DNA of 39,160 bases from JANFXS01 sp022791155 (GCA_949743895.1 CATJUX010000059.1:1-39160), one strand, 5' to 3'; positions 1 to 8,558 are shown, numbered from the stretch's first letter. Numbers and translations are program-made. Notes: generated by a model not told the origin, from the letters alone.

Positions 1-257
1 AAAATGCCATAAAAAATTTCTTAACATTTATTATATATTTATTTAATTTGTCTTTTTTTGTTGCAATTGTGTCCCAAAAAAATTGCGTCATATGCTTTCA
101 AAAATGCTGACCCCAACAAACTCAAAATCTATTTGCCCAAATCACAAAAAATTTTATAAAAAACAAACGTCACCATTTTCATATGTGCAAACTAAAGTCA
201 AATTTCCACATTGCAAAGTTTTCAAGGCTAATTTTCACATTTGACAAAAAATGAGTT

Positions 258-530
258 TTAAGCAATTGTGTGTTTGACTCTTTCTTTTTCTTCTGCTTTT
301 TTTGCATCATTCCATCTGTCAGTTGTTCCAACAAGATAGCCCGTTATGCGGCGTATTCTTTGAAATGGCGGCGCGCTTTTGAAATGATATTTCAAATCCA
401 CAAATTCACCATCAAGCATAACTTCAACCGATTCAATCTCTCTATGAGGATATTGCTTTTTTCCATAGTTTATATATTCTCTTTTTTCAGCCTCATCTAT
501 CTCGCCATTCATGACAAAAACATCTATCAT
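258..530 (-). CDS. Small orphan NRDD-family protein (anaerobic ribonucleotide reductase-like)
   Basis: The protein has 90 residues. Its C-terminal half carries a signature I recognise from short Firmicutes proteins annotated as anaerobic ribonucleoside-triphosphate reductase (NRDD): R-I-R-R-I-T-G-Y-L, then D-R-W-N-D-A-K-K-A-E and R-V-K-H. Full class III reductases are about 700 residues with a C-terminal glycyl radical and paired cysteines. This one has no cysteine at all, so it cannot be a catalytic reductase by itself. The ATG at 528-530 follows a GGAGGG ribosome binding site after a 6-nt spacer. It is transcribed divergently from the Crp/Fnr regulator at 630-1277, which hints at shared control (inference). 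The role of these short proteins is unknown to me. Family assignment is moderately secure; function is open. Confidence 0.65.
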   Translation of the reverse strand: MIDVFVMNGEIDEAEKREYINYGKKQYPHREIESVEVMLDGEFVDLKYHFKSAPPFQRIRRITGYLVGTTDRWNDAKKAEEKERVKHTIA

Positions 531-555
531 AAAAATCCCTCCATCAAAAATTATA

Positions 556-584
556 TTTACTTTTTAGTGTATATATGGTATCAT
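556..584 (+). promoter_or_regulatory. Predicted sigma-A promoter of the Crp/Fnr gene
   Basis: TTTACT (556-561) and TATCAT (579-584) are separated by 17 nt. The start codon of the regulator lies 46 nt downstream. The -35 matches TTGACA at 4 of 6 positions and the -10 matches TATAAT at 5 of 6. Prediction by eye only. Confidence 0.45.
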
Positions 585-602
585 AAACCAAATAAATTTG
601 CT

Positions 603-616
603 GTTGCATTTGCAAC
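603..616. promoter_or_regulatory. Perfect 14-bp palindrome, candidate operator
   Basis: GTTGCA-TT-TGCAAC is an exact inverted repeat. It sits between the predicted promoter (-10 at 579-584) and the AAAGGAG ribosome binding site of the Crp/Fnr gene. A dimeric regulator bound here would block its own transcription, so autoregulation is a reasonable inference. The sequence does not match the classical CRP (TGTGA-N6-TCACA) or FNR (TTGAT-N4-ATCAA) sites. Confidence 0.45.
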
Positions 617-629
617 AAAGGAGCACATT

Positions 630-1277
630 ATGAACATAACAAACTGTCCTCTTTTTGACGGAATAACTCCAGATGAATATGAAAAAATGTTGGCATGCTT
701 CGAAAGTTCTGAAAAGTCATTCAAACATGGTGAAATTGTGTGTGATTGCTCAAAAGAAGCCTCGCGTGTTGGCATCATATGTTCTGGCCGGGCGCTCATG
801 ATACGCATAGATCTTGATGGAAACCGGACAATACTTGAAACTTTGGAAGAAGGGAACATTTTTGGCGAGACACTTGCTTTTTCCAGTGGCTCAAAAGACA
901 GCATATTTGTTGCGTGCCAAAATGACTGCTCAGTGCTTTTTTTGGACTATGAATATATAACAAAACGCTGTCAAAACGCATGCTTTCATCACACACTTTT
1001 GGTTCGCAACCTTTTTAGAATGATTTCTGAAAAGCTGCTTCTCATGAGCGGGCGTGTTGAAGTTTTAAGCCAGCGCACAATACGCGGAAAGCTCATGTGC
1101 TATTTTAATTTGACAGCTTCAGCCCACGGCAAAAATTCTTTCGAGCTTCCATTTTCAGTCACAGCATTGGCTGATTACATATGCACAGACCGCAGTGCCA
1201 TGATGCGCGAGATCAAAAACCTTAAAAATGAGGGCATAATCGAGATGAACCGCCGCAGTGTCAAACTGTTGTCATAG
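630..1277 (+). CDS. Crp/Fnr-family transcriptional regulator
   Basis: 215 residues, the usual length for the family. The N-terminus has the frequent N-C-P-L-F-D-G-I motif. A cyclic-nucleotide-binding-like beta barrel follows (about residues 15-115), with G-N-I-F-G-E-T-L in the place of the phosphate-binding cassette. A long dimerisation helix comes next, then a winged helix near the C-terminus (about 160-210) with recognition helix around C-T-D-R-S-A-M-M-R-E-I. The open frame extends much further upstream, but the ATG at 630 has an AAAGGAG site 6 nt before it and gives the normal family N-terminus. The protein is rich in cysteine, though I do not see the N-terminal four-cysteine cluster of classical FNR. 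The effector is unknown. Redox or nitric oxide sensing is possible, given the anaerobic lifestyle and the divergent NRDD gene, but this is inference. Confidence 0.85.
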   Translation: MNITNCPLFDGITPDEYEKMLACFESSEKSFKHGEIVCDCSKEASRVGIICSGRALMIRIDLDGNRTILETLEEGNIFGETLAFSSGSKDSIFVACQNDCSVLFLDYEYITKRCQNACFHHTLLVRNLFRMISEKLLLMSGRVEVLSQRTIRGKLMCYFNLTASAHGKNSFELPFSVTALADYICTDRSAMMREIKNLKNEGIIEMNRRSVKLLS

Positions 1278-1334
1278 AGCTTTTGCAACATGCCAAAGTT
1301 TGGTTGTGCATTTTTCAAAATTGAACATATTCTT

Positions 1335-2027
1335 TCATTGACAAAGTTCAACATCAATTTTATAAGCAATTTCTATCCCACATGTGCTCACATCACAGCC
1401 ATAAGCCATTATTTTAACATTATGTTCTGAGGCTTTTTTGAGCGCCTTGCAAAAATCTGGATCGGCATTGAAATTTGGAACAAATTTATATATGCCGCCT
1501 GTTTGAACAACAAACAAAATTCCCGCTTCATATCCCCTTTCTGCCGCTTCAATCAGTCCATTGATGTGCTTTGTTCCTCTTTGCGTTGGTGCATCAGGAA
1601 ACATTGCCACACCGTCTTTTTCAAGAGTGACTCCCTTGACTTCAACAAAGCCTTTTTTGATGCCTCTTTCAAAATATACATCAAAACGGCTCTCACCAAA
1701 CACTTTTTCTCTTTTTATATAATCAACGCTTCCAATTTCATCAATTTTTCCACCAGCCAACGCCTCTGCCGCAACGTTGTTTGGCGCTTGTGAGTCAACA
1801 TTGAAAATTCTTCCATTTTTGTATACAGCAATAAGTGAATATTCCGTTTTTCTTGCAGAATTGTCGCTTTTTTCCAATATGACATCAGCGCCATTCACAA
1901 AAAGCTCATGGCACCTTCCCGTGTTTTTGACATGAACAATTTCCTTTTTCCCGTCAATTTCAACCTTGGCCAAAAAACGGTTTGGCCTTTCTATAAAAAT
2001 CCCTGTTCTAACATTGGAATATTCCAC
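1335..2027 (-). CDS. sfsA: SfsA family protein
   Basis: 230 residues, full length for SfsA. The family pattern is clear: an N-terminal R-P-N-R-F-L-A-K-V segment with an OB-like fold and N-T-G-R-C-H-E-L, then a nuclease-like C-terminal domain with E-S-R-F-D-V-Y, F-V-E-V-K-G-V-T-L and F-P-D-A-P-T-Q-R-G. E. coli SfsA was named for stimulating maltose metabolism. The fold suggests nucleic-acid binding or a nuclease, but the biochemical role is not settled. The start is a GTG at 2025-2027, preceded by AGGTGAG; an ATG two bases further upstream is out of frame. It runs convergently with the Crp/Fnr gene, whose stop is 57 bp away, and is a single-gene unit. Confidence 0.93.
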   Translation of the reverse strand: MEYSNVRTGIFIERPNRFLAKVEIDGKKEIVHVKNTGRCHELFVNGADVILEKSDNSARKTEYSLIAVYKNGRIFNVDSQAPNNVAAEALAGGKIDEIGSVDYIKREKVFGESRFDVYFERGIKKGFVEVKGVTLEKDGVAMFPDAPTQRGTKHINGLIEAAERGYEAGILFVVQTGGIYKFVPNFNADPDFCKALKKASEHNVKIMAYGCDVSTCGIEIAYKIDVELCQ

Positions 2028-2090
2028 ATTTTCTCACCTCTCAGCTTGTTTTTTTTCACGCCACTTTCGCTCACAAACATTTGACAAATG

Positions 2091-2119
2091 ATTATACTCC
2101 CACAAAAATAAGCTGTAAA
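2091..2119 (-). promoter_or_regulatory. Predicted sigma-A promoter of sfsA
   Basis: On the minus strand, TTTACA (2114-2119) and TATAAT (2091-2096) are 17 nt apart. The SfsA start is about 64 nt downstream. It lies back to back with the promoter at 2123-2151. Confidence 0.6.
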
Positions 2120-2122
2120 GTA

Positions 2123-2151
2123 TTGTTATCAAAAAAGATTTGAACTATAAT
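2123..2151 (+). promoter_or_regulatory. Predicted sigma-A promoter of the 2224-4107 unit
   Basis: TTGTTA (2123-2128) and a perfect TATAAT (2146-2151) are separated by 17 nt, 72 nt ahead of the start codon at 2224. Only 3 bp separate its -35 box from that of the sfsA promoter. Confidence 0.6.
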
Positions 2152-2223
2152 GTTGTTTAAGCCATTTTTGCAAAACAAAAAATATTCATACAAACGGAAA
2201 ACCCGTTTTGACAGGAGGAATTC

Positions 2224-3693
2224 ATGTCTGCTGATAAAAACATAAAAAACTTGGCGGCACTTGCCAGTGACTACACATATAACTGCGCTGTTGCCAGTCT
2301 CCTTTTGCTTCTTCTGAACTGCTGTGAGGACATGGAAGAAAGCTCTTTTGACAAGAAATATACTGTCGATGATGACATAAAAGCTCTCAAAAAAAGCATA
2401 CACTCACTCACCGCCAATCTTAAAGAAAGCATTGGTGATTCCGCAAAAAAGGCCGCCGCCCTTGAAAGCGCCACAAACATAAAAAACAAAATAATTTCAA
2501 TATACAAAGAGATTTATGCATATAACCGCCAGTTTGCCGTGATTTCATCAGCTCTTGGCGATGAATGCTGTCTGCGTGAGCTCAAGCGCTCTGACGAAAA
2601 TGCCGAAAGCATTGACACGTCATTGTTTTTTCATGATTGCATTGATTTTCTTGAAAGCTCACCTGACATTGCGGAACAAAAAAACACCAAAACAAAGCTT
2701 TTTGAATGTTTCCCGCTCAGCATGACAAAAGACAGGTTTTTCGACTTGACAAGCAAAAGCCTTGAAACGGCTTTTTCAGATGAAAATGAAACATCTGTCA
2801 GCTGTTTTTTAGAGATAATAAAGTCAGTTTGTGCTCCTGGTTCGTCACCGGACTATGGAAAATATTTCCCTGAAATATCAATTGCTCTTTCAGAGAAGCT
2901 GAACACAAAATTTTCAAATTTGAATGACAGTGAGCTTGAAGACATGCACACAGAAATGGATGAAATTTTCGACAGCCTCATCGACATTGAGGATTATTGT
3001 CAAGAAATTCTCAGCGCCGCAAACTCGCTTATAATAATTTGCTATCTCACGTTCTCATTTGATGAGCTGACAGAAACAAATTGGGGCCACAAAGATATAT
3101 ATAACAAAGTTTGTGAAATGATTGAAACACCTGACGGCGGCATATTTCTTGAAACAGTCAAAAAGCGCATTGAAGAATATGTTGAACCCGTTTTGGACAG
3201 AGCAAATGACATAAACGAAAACATAATTTCAATTTTGAAAAAACCCTGTTCATTTGCTGAGGCTGATGAAAATGCCAAAAAAGCTCTTTCTGTTGAAAGT
3301 TTTGTGCGCAATGAGTTCTATTGCAAAATAGGCGATGAAATATTCAATTTCGAAATTAACAATGTTCCCGCTTCAATCAAAACAGAAACCAAAAAAACTG
3401 CATTCAGCAATTTTGTCAATTTCATGCGTGAATATTATTCCGGCCTTCCATTTTATATGAGAAAACATGCAATGCGCATGCTTTTTTCAAGCCTCCCAAT
3501 TGCCATGGACAAAAATGAGCTTATGGAATATATTAAAAACTGCGTTTTTAACGCCTCGCCACTGCAAAAACTGCTTATGTTTGAAAAAGCCGGAACACTT
3601 TTCAGCGAAAACGGCCTGTTCAAACACACCAATGAAAACTGTGAATGCGACCACAACCACGACAGCCATGAATGCGGCTGTCACAGTCATTAA
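2224..3693 (+). CDS. Unrecognised helical protein with C-terminal Cys/His tail
   Basis: 489 residues; I do not recognise the family. The ATG follows an AGGAGG site (spacer AATTC). The sequence looks almost entirely alpha-helical and acidic, with many E/K/D-rich stretches. Residues around 23-32 form a short leucine-rich patch, but there is no signal peptide or convincing membrane segment, so it is probably cytoplasmic. The striking part is the last 22 residues (468-489), with four cysteines and six histidines arranged as C-x-C-x-H-x-H-x2-H-x-C-x-C-H-x-H. Such tails bind soft metals such as Ni, Zn, Co or Cu in other proteins; that is an analogy, not proof. A glyoxalase-like gene follows 42 bp downstream in the same direction, and glyoxalase I is a Ni/Zn enzyme. 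The pair is set between leftward genes as its own unit. Confidence 0.75.
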   Translation: MSADKNIKNLAALASDYTYNCAVASLLLLLLNCCEDMEESSFDKKYTVDDDIKALKKSIHSLTANLKESIGDSAKKAAALESATNIKNKIISIYKEIYAYNRQFAVISSALGDECCLRELKRSDENAESIDTSLFFHDCIDFLESSPDIAEQKNTKTKLFECFPLSMTKDRFFDLTSKSLETAFSDENETSVSCFLEIIKSVCAPGSSPDYGKYFPEISIALSEKLNTKFSNLNDSELEDMHTEMDEIFDSLIDIEDYCQEILSAANSLIIICYLTFSFDELTETNWGHKDIYNKVCEMIETPDGGIFLETVKKRIEEYVEPVLDRANDINENIISILKKPCSFAEADENAKKALSVESFVRNEFYCKIGDEIFNFEINNVPASIKTETKKTAFSNFVNFMREYYSGLPFYMRKHAMRMLFSSLPIAMDKNELMEYIKNCVFNASPLQKLLMFEKAGTLFSENGLFKHTNENCECDHNHDSHECGCHSH

Positions 3694-3735
3694 AAAATTT
3701 CCACACAAAATTTCAAAACACACTGGAGGAATATC

Positions 3736-4107
3736 ATGTTCAAATTTAATCACTTCAACTACAACGTTTTGGATTTAGAAAAAAGCCTCAAATTCTATGA
3801 ACAAGCTTTGGGACTAAAAGAAGTTCGCCGCAAAACAAGCCCAAATGAAGGTGAATGGACACTTGTCTATCTTGGCGATGGGAAAACCGGGTTCACATTG
3901 GAACTCACATGGCTTAGAGACAGAAGCGAGCCATATAACCTTGGCGAAAATGAGTTCCATTTGGCGCTTGAAGCAGAAGACTTTGATGCCGCTTACAAAA
4001 AGCATAAGGAAATGGGCTGCATATGCTTTGAAAACCATGATATGGGAATTTATTTTATAAGCGATCCCGACAACTACTGGATAGAAATAATACCCCCACG
4101 AAAATGA
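3736..4107 (+). CDS. gloA: VOC-family glyoxalase I-like protein
   Basis: 123 residues, the size of single-chain glyoxalase I. Two beta-alpha-beta-beta-beta modules of the vicinal oxygen chelate fold are visible. The expected metal ligands are present: H6 near the start (F-N-H-F-N-Y-N-V), the glutamate of L-E-L-T-W, the histidine of E-F-H-L-A-L and the glutamate of W-I-E-I-I-P. The family member GloA isomerises the thiol-methylglyoxal hemithioacetal to a lactoyl thioester. Many Clostridia lack glutathione, so the thiol cofactor may differ here. GGAGG lies 6 nt before the ATG. It forms a unit with the Cys/His-tailed gene at 2224-3693. A related VOC lyase or isomerase is the main alternative. 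Confidence 0.82.
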   Translation: MFKFNHFNYNVLDLEKSLKFYEQALGLKEVRRKTSPNEGEWTLVYLGDGKTGFTLELTWLRDRSEPYNLGENEFHLALEAEDFDAAYKKHKEMGCICFENHDMGIYFISDPDNYWIEIIPPRK

Positions 4108-4315
4108 TTCCATGCAAATTTTGGCACAAAATGAAATTCATGACACAACAGCTTTTGCAAAACTGATTTTTTGAATTGACTTTTTCAAAAAATGCCAAAA
4201 GCATTTCAAACATACACAAACATGAAATGTATGTATTCATTAAAAAGCAAACTTAAAACAGCATTTTCAACCATGCGAAAACAATTCCAGCTTTTTATGT
4301 CACAGAATCATAAAT

Positions 4316-4353
4316 TCAAAAACAAGCGCCTCTCCGAAGCCGAGGCGCTTGTT
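4316..4353 (-). terminator. Strong intrinsic terminator behind the flippase gene
   Basis: A perfect 12-bp stem with a 9-nt loop: arms AACAAGCGCCTC (4321-4332) and its complement (4342-4353). On the minus strand it is followed by a run of five T. It lies 75 bp after the flippase stop codon. The rest of the gene-free interval 4108-4427 holds only a weak 7-bp inverted repeat near 4207-4232 and no convincing gene. Confidence 0.88.
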
Positions 4354-4427
4354 CGTTGCTATTTATTATACATCACAAACACATTCTGCAAAAATATGAT
4401 GCCAGCAAACGCTTTTTTCACCGGCCT

Positions 4428-6047
4428 TCAAATGAGGCCAAATCTTCCCAAAACCCTCACAATTTTGCTTCCGGCCGGCATGGCCAAAATTTCGCTTTTT
4501 GAAAGCCCTTTCATCAAAAGCAAAACAACTGAATACACAGCAACGCTTATCAATATTGCCAAAATTGTTGAAGGGGTGTTTCCAAATTTCACAAAATCAA
4601 ATAATTTATATGAAAAATAACAACATATGCCCATAACAAATGAGGCCGCTGCCGGCTTTATGAGCGCGCCAACCAAATCTGGCGTGAACTTCGCCTCTCT
4701 TATAAGCGCCACAAGGTTCAAAAGTGATGCTATAACATAACAAAATATTGTTGATATTACAGCCCCTTTCACATTTATCTCTGGAATCACAATGAGTATA
4801 TAATTCAATATAATTTTCACAACAGCGCCAAAAGCTGCATTTATGGCCGGAACTTTGACTTTGCCTATGCCCTGAAGCGTTCCTGTCACAATCTGGCTCA
4901 AAGCCAAAAATATGATTGAAATTGAGCCAATTGTCAGCAGTTCGCCGCCGTCAGGAGCTGTTGGAAAAAGCATATGCATTATCTGATGTGCCAAAACACC
5001 CATTCCAACTGCCGCCGGAATTGATATGACCATGGCAATTTTGATTGCCATATTTATTTTTCTCTCAACAGCGCGCCTGTCGCGAAGCGCCACTGATGCG
5101 GCAATGTTGGGAACAGCTGCTGTCGCCATTGATGTTGATATGGCCACAGGAAGTGTTGTCAAAACAACATATTTCCCTTGAAGCTGTCCATAAAGCGCTG
5201 TTGCTTCATCCTCAGTGAATGCTTTAGAGGCAAGAAGTCTGTCCATAACCATGCTCATGTCGGCAAGGTTTGTGATTGAGTAAATCGCTGTGCCAATTAT
5301 AATTGGAATGGCTGTTGAAAGCAATATTTTTGTTATCCTCCCAACACTTTCAACACGAGTCTTTCTGCGCCGTCTGTTGCGTCTAAGCGCGGCCGCAATT
5401 GACGGCTTTATCATAATATATACAGATGCCACAACAACAAGCCCTGCAAGCGCTCCTATGCCTGTGGCGGCTGTTCCGCCGGCTGCTCCATATGCCACAC
5501 CTTTTTTGACAAGAAGCCATGCAAGAAGAACGCTGAAAACGGCGTTAAAAAGCTGTTCAACAACTTGGCTCAACGCTGTTGGCGTCATGTCGTTCATGCC
5601 TTGAAAATATCCACGGAAAACTGACATCACTCCAACAATAAAAATTGTTGGCGCCAATGTCAAAAGTGTATAATATGCCTCTGGTATTCTGCATATCTTA
5701 ACCGCAACATCTTTGGCAAATATTATCAGCAAAATCATCAGTATAAAACTCACCGATGCACAAAGTGTCATTGAAACAACAAAAACACGGTGAGCATTTC
5801 TAAACTGCTTGAGCGCAAGCCTTTCAGAAACCATTTTGCCAATTGCAGCCGGAAGCCCCGCCGATGACAATATAAGCAGAAAGTTATACACCTGATAGCC
5901 GGCACCATAAATGGCATTTCCGCTGTCGCCAATAAGCGCCGTCATTGGCAGTCTATATAAAAAGCCCATAAACCTCACCAATAAACCGGCACTTGCCAAT
6001 ATTGCTGCCTGTTTCACGAAAGAACCGCTTTCCTTTTTTCCGCCCAT
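4428..6047 (-). CDS. MOP-superfamily flippase (MurJ/SpoVB/YtgP type)
   Basis: 539 residues with about 14 hydrophobic segments, matching the MurJ/SpoVB branch of the MOP (MATE-like) exporters. The N-terminus has the typical pattern S-F-V-K-Q-A-A-I-L followed by G-L-L-V-R-F-M-G-F-L-Y-R-L-P. Later come F-R-G-Y-F-Q-G-M-N and T-G-T-L-Q-G-I-G-K-V, both usual in this branch. Relatives translocate lipid II across the membrane during peptidoglycan synthesis (B. subtilis YtgP/MurJ) or act in spore cortex formation (SpoVB). The sequence alone does not separate the two. A basic cytoplasmic loop (R-R-N-R-R-R-R-K-T-R) sits near residue 225. It follows typA by 64 bp and ends at a strong terminator, so the two are probably cotranscribed. 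Confidence 0.9.
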   Translation of the reverse strand: MGGKKESGSFVKQAAILASAGLLVRFMGFLYRLPMTALIGDSGNAIYGAGYQVYNFLLILSSAGLPAAIGKMVSERLALKQFRNAHRVFVVSMTLCASVSFILMILLIIFAKDVAVKICRIPEAYYTLLTLAPTIFIVGVMSVFRGYFQGMNDMTPTALSQVVEQLFNAVFSVLLAWLLVKKGVAYGAAGGTAATGIGALAGLVVVASVYIMIKPSIAAALRRNRRRRKTRVESVGRITKILLSTAIPIIIGTAIYSITNLADMSMVMDRLLASKAFTEDEATALYGQLQGKYVVLTTLPVAISTSMATAAVPNIAASVALRDRRAVERKINMAIKIAMVISIPAAVGMGVLAHQIMHMLFPTAPDGGELLTIGSISIIFLALSQIVTGTLQGIGKVKVPAINAAFGAVVKIILNYILIVIPEINVKGAVISTIFCYVIASLLNLVALIREAKFTPDLVGALIKPAAASFVMGICCYFSYKLFDFVKFGNTPSTILAILISVAVYSVVLLLMKGLSKSEILAMPAGSKIVRVLGRFGLI

Positions 6048-6111
6048 TTAAGCACCTCTGAATATGCCGCAAGCCTTGCACAGCCAAGTTTGTACGTTCT
6101 TATCTTTTGTT

Positions 6112-7953
6112 TCAGCCTGTCACGTTGTTTGCTCTGTTGCGCGCCTTTTTGCGTGCCTGCGAGTCAAGTATCTTTTTCCGCATTCTCAAATTCACTGGCG
6201 TAATTTCCACAAGCTCATCATCGGCAATGAACTCAAGGCACTGTTCCAAACTCATTTCAATATATGGCGTCAGTTTCAGCGCGTCATCAGCGCCCGAAGA
6301 TCTCATGTTTGTCAGCTGTTTTTTCTTGCACACATTAACTTCCATGTCATCGCCGCGCGAGTTTCTTCCGACTATCATTCCGGCATAAACTTTGACACCA
6401 GCCCCTATAAACAAGTCGCCCCTTTCCTGCGCATTGTAAAGGCCATATGCCACAGATTCCCCGCTTTCAAAAGCAATCAACGAACCCTGTGAACGCACAG
6501 GGATCTCGCCACGATAAGGCTCATATCCATCAAATATGGAGTTCATAATTCCATTTCCTTTTGTGTCTGTCAAAAACTCATTTCTATATCCTATAAGTCC
6601 GCGCGCTGGTATGGAGAACACAAGCCGTGTATATCCTCCCTGCGAAGGGTGCATGTCAGTCATTTCGCCTTTGCGGCTTCCCAATTTTTCAATGACATTT
6701 CCAACAAATTCCTCTGGAACATCAATTGTCACCGTTTCAATTGGTTCGCACTTCTCGCCGTCAATCTCTCTGTAAAGCACCTGCGCTTTTGAAACTTGAA
6801 ATTCATAGCCCTCACGGCGCATTGTTTCAATCAATATAGAAAGGTGAAGTTCTCCACGGCCCGAAACTTTGAATGATTCTGTGGAGTCTGTCTCCTCAAC
6901 TCTAAGGCTCACGTCTGTGTTAAGCTCTTTATACAGTCTTTCTCTCAAATGGCGGCTTGTGACAAACTTTCCTTCTGTGCCGGCAAACGGGCTGTCGTTA
7001 ACAGAAAAATTCATCGATATTGTCGGCTCCGATATTTTGACAAAGTCAAGCGGCTCCGGTTTTTCAACAGAACATATTGTGTCGCCTATGCGTATGTCAG
7101 AAATTCCGCTGACAGCCACAACATCGCCCACAGACGCCTCTTTAACCTCCGTTCTCTGCAAGCCCTCAAAAACATAAAGCTTGCTTATTTTAACTTTCTG
7201 GCTGAACTGCGGATTGTGTATGTTCACAATCACACATTCATCATTCACGTGCATTGTTCCATTTTCTATTTTTCCAACACCAATTCTTCCAACATATTCG
7301 TTGTAATCAATTGTTGTTATAAGCGTTTGTAAAGAAGCGTCCGGATCCCCCATTGGCGCCGGAATATGTTCTATTATTGTTTCAAAAAGGCATTTCATGT
7401 CACCATTTTGGCCGTCTGGAGAAAGTGAAGCCGTTCCCTGTCTTGCTGATGCAAAAACAAACGGCGAATCCAACTGTTCATCGTTGGCGTCAAGCTCCAT
7501 AAAAAGCTCCAAAACCTCATCAATAACTTCCTGGCAGCGCGCCTCCGGCCTGTCAATTTTGTTGACACACACAACAACAGGCAAGTCAAGCTCCAACGCT
7601 TTTTTGAGCACAAATTTTGTCTGAGGCATGGGGCCTTCAAAAGCATCAACAACCAACACAACACCGTTCACCATTTTGAGCACGCGTTCAACTTCGCCGC
7701 CAAAGTCTGCATGGCCCGGTGTGTCCACAATGTTTATTTTAATGTCGTTATAATGCACTGACGTATTTTTCGACAATATTGTTATTCCACGTTCTCTTTC
7801 AATGTCGCCTGAGTCCATAACTCTTTCCTGAACATTCTGATTTGAACGGAAAGTTCCACTTTGTTTCAACAATTCGTCCACAAGTGTTGTCTTGCCATGG
7901 TCAACATGGGCTATGATAGCTACGTTGCGGACGTCTTCTCTTTTAATTCTCAT
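6112..7953 (-). CDS. typA: Translational GTPase TypA/BipA
   Basis: 613 residues, the standard length. Domain order is an N-terminal GTPase domain (P-loop A-H-V-D-H-G-K-T-T near residue 15, switch I R-G-I-T-I, D-T-P-G-H-A-D-F-G-G, and N-K-I-D-R), EF-Tu-like beta barrel, EF-G domain III and V-like modules, then the TypA-specific C-terminal domain ending in a basic tail. TypA binds the 70S ribosome and supports 50S assembly and stress or cold growth. A predicted promoter lies 55 nt upstream. GGGAG precedes the ATG by about 10 nt. The cold-shock gene lies just upstream in the same direction, separated by a terminator. Confidence 0.97.
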   Translation of the reverse strand: MRIKREDVRNVAIIAHVDHGKTTLVDELLKQSGTFRSNQNVQERVMDSGDIERERGITILSKNTSVHYNDIKINIVDTPGHADFGGEVERVLKMVNGVVLVVDAFEGPMPQTKFVLKKALELDLPVVVCVNKIDRPEARCQEVIDEVLELFMELDANDEQLDSPFVFASARQGTASLSPDGQNGDMKCLFETIIEHIPAPMGDPDASLQTLITTIDYNEYVGRIGVGKIENGTMHVNDECVIVNIHNPQFSQKVKISKLYVFEGLQRTEVKEASVGDVVAVSGISDIRIGDTICSVEKPEPLDFVKISEPTISMNFSVNDSPFAGTEGKFVTSRHLRERLYKELNTDVSLRVEETDSTESFKVSGRGELHLSILIETMRREGYEFQVSKAQVLYREIDGEKCEPIETVTIDVPEEFVGNVIEKLGSRKGEMTDMHPSQGGYTRLVFSIPARGLIGYRNEFLTDTKGNGIMNSIFDGYEPYRGEIPVRSQGSLIAFESGESVAYGLYNAQERGDLFIGAGVKVYAGMIVGRNSRGDDMEVNVCKKKQLTNMRSSGADDALKLTPYIEMSLEQCLEFIADDELVEITPVNLRMRKKILDSQARKKARNRANNVTG

Positions 7954-8007
7954 CGTTTCAAACTCCCTGTCTCATGCTTACTTATCTATTAATTCCCTAA
8001 CTTTGTT

Positions 8008-8036
8008 ATTTTATCACAGCCATATTTATATAACAA
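8008..8036 (-). promoter_or_regulatory. Predicted sigma-A promoter of typA
   Basis: On the minus strand, TTGTTA (8031-8036) and TAAAAT (8008-8013) lie 17 nt apart, giving a leader of roughly 50 nt before typA. The -35 hexamer is the same as that of the promoter at 2123. Confidence 0.45.
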
Positions 8037-8143
8037 TAAAAACTTTGCAAAAAAGTGGTTGAAGCATCATTTGCAGTGGTTTTTCTACTCCAAAACATGA
8101 CAATCAATTGTTGTTCAACCCTCAACTTGAATGTCGAAAACAC

Positions 8144-8196
8144 AAAAAAACCCGGATTTCCGAGTCCTAAAATTAAGACGGAAAATCCGGTTTTTT
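8144..8196. terminator. Bidirectional intrinsic terminator between csp and typA
   Basis: A long imperfect hairpin with arms around CCCGGATTTCCGAGTC (8151-8166) and GACGGAAAATCCGG (8177-8190). It is flanked by an A7 run on the left and a T6 run on the right, so it can terminate in both directions. In context it ends the leftward csp transcript, about 110 bp after its stop. Apart from this and the typA promoter, the interval 7954-8303 shows no gene. Confidence 0.85.
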
Positions 8197-8303
8197 ACAG
8201 TAGCACCGCGTATTGCTTTGTTGCAAAGGGTGTTGCCAAATCCTTTATCTTTATATATATCAAATGCAATTAAAAATGTACAGTTGATTATATCTCAAAA
8301 TGA

Positions 8304-8504
8304 TTAAGCACGCACTACGTTAGCTGCCTGTGGTCCTTTGGCTCCTTGAACAACCTCAAATTCTACGGCCTGTCCTTCTTCAAGAGTTTTGTAGCCGTCT
8401 GCCTGAATAGCGGAGAAATGTACGAACACGTCGTCTTCGCCCTCAACGGAGATAAATCCGAAGCCTTTCTCAGCGTTAAACCATTTTACTGTACCTTTTT
8501 TCAT
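8304..8504 (-). CDS. Cold-shock protein (CspA family)
   Basis: 66 residues, a single cold-shock domain. RNP1 (K-G-F-G-F-I) and RNP2 (V-F-V-H-F) are intact, and the C-terminus has the usual G-P-Q-A-A-N-V. Csp proteins bind single-stranded RNA and DNA and melt RNA secondary structure. The start is the ATG at 8502-8504 behind AGGAGG; a longer frame with six more residues starts upstream of that RBS and is not believable. It is monocistronic, with its own strong promoter 55 nt upstream and a terminator behind. The leader is only about 45-50 nt, shorter than the long cold-responsive leaders of E. coli cspA, so constitutive expression is likely (inference). Confidence 0.96.
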   Translation of the reverse strand: MKKGTVKWFNAEKGFGFISVEGEDDVFVHFSAIQADGYKTLEEGQAVEFEVVQGAKGPQAANVVRA

Positions 8505-8558
8505 TGAAAATCCTCCTAGCACTTAAACAAAAATAAACTGTGTCGTGTGACAATCACG

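Noticed and set aside
270..629. N-terminal extension of the Crp/Fnr frame (open from 270)
   Set aside because: It overlaps the NRDD gene on the other strand, shows no RBS, and would bury the promoter and palindrome. The ATG at 630 has a good RBS and the normal family N-terminus.
4192..4620. Plus-strand frame (142 aa)
   Set aside because: It runs through the terminator hairpin and into the flippase gene antisense, with no RBS.
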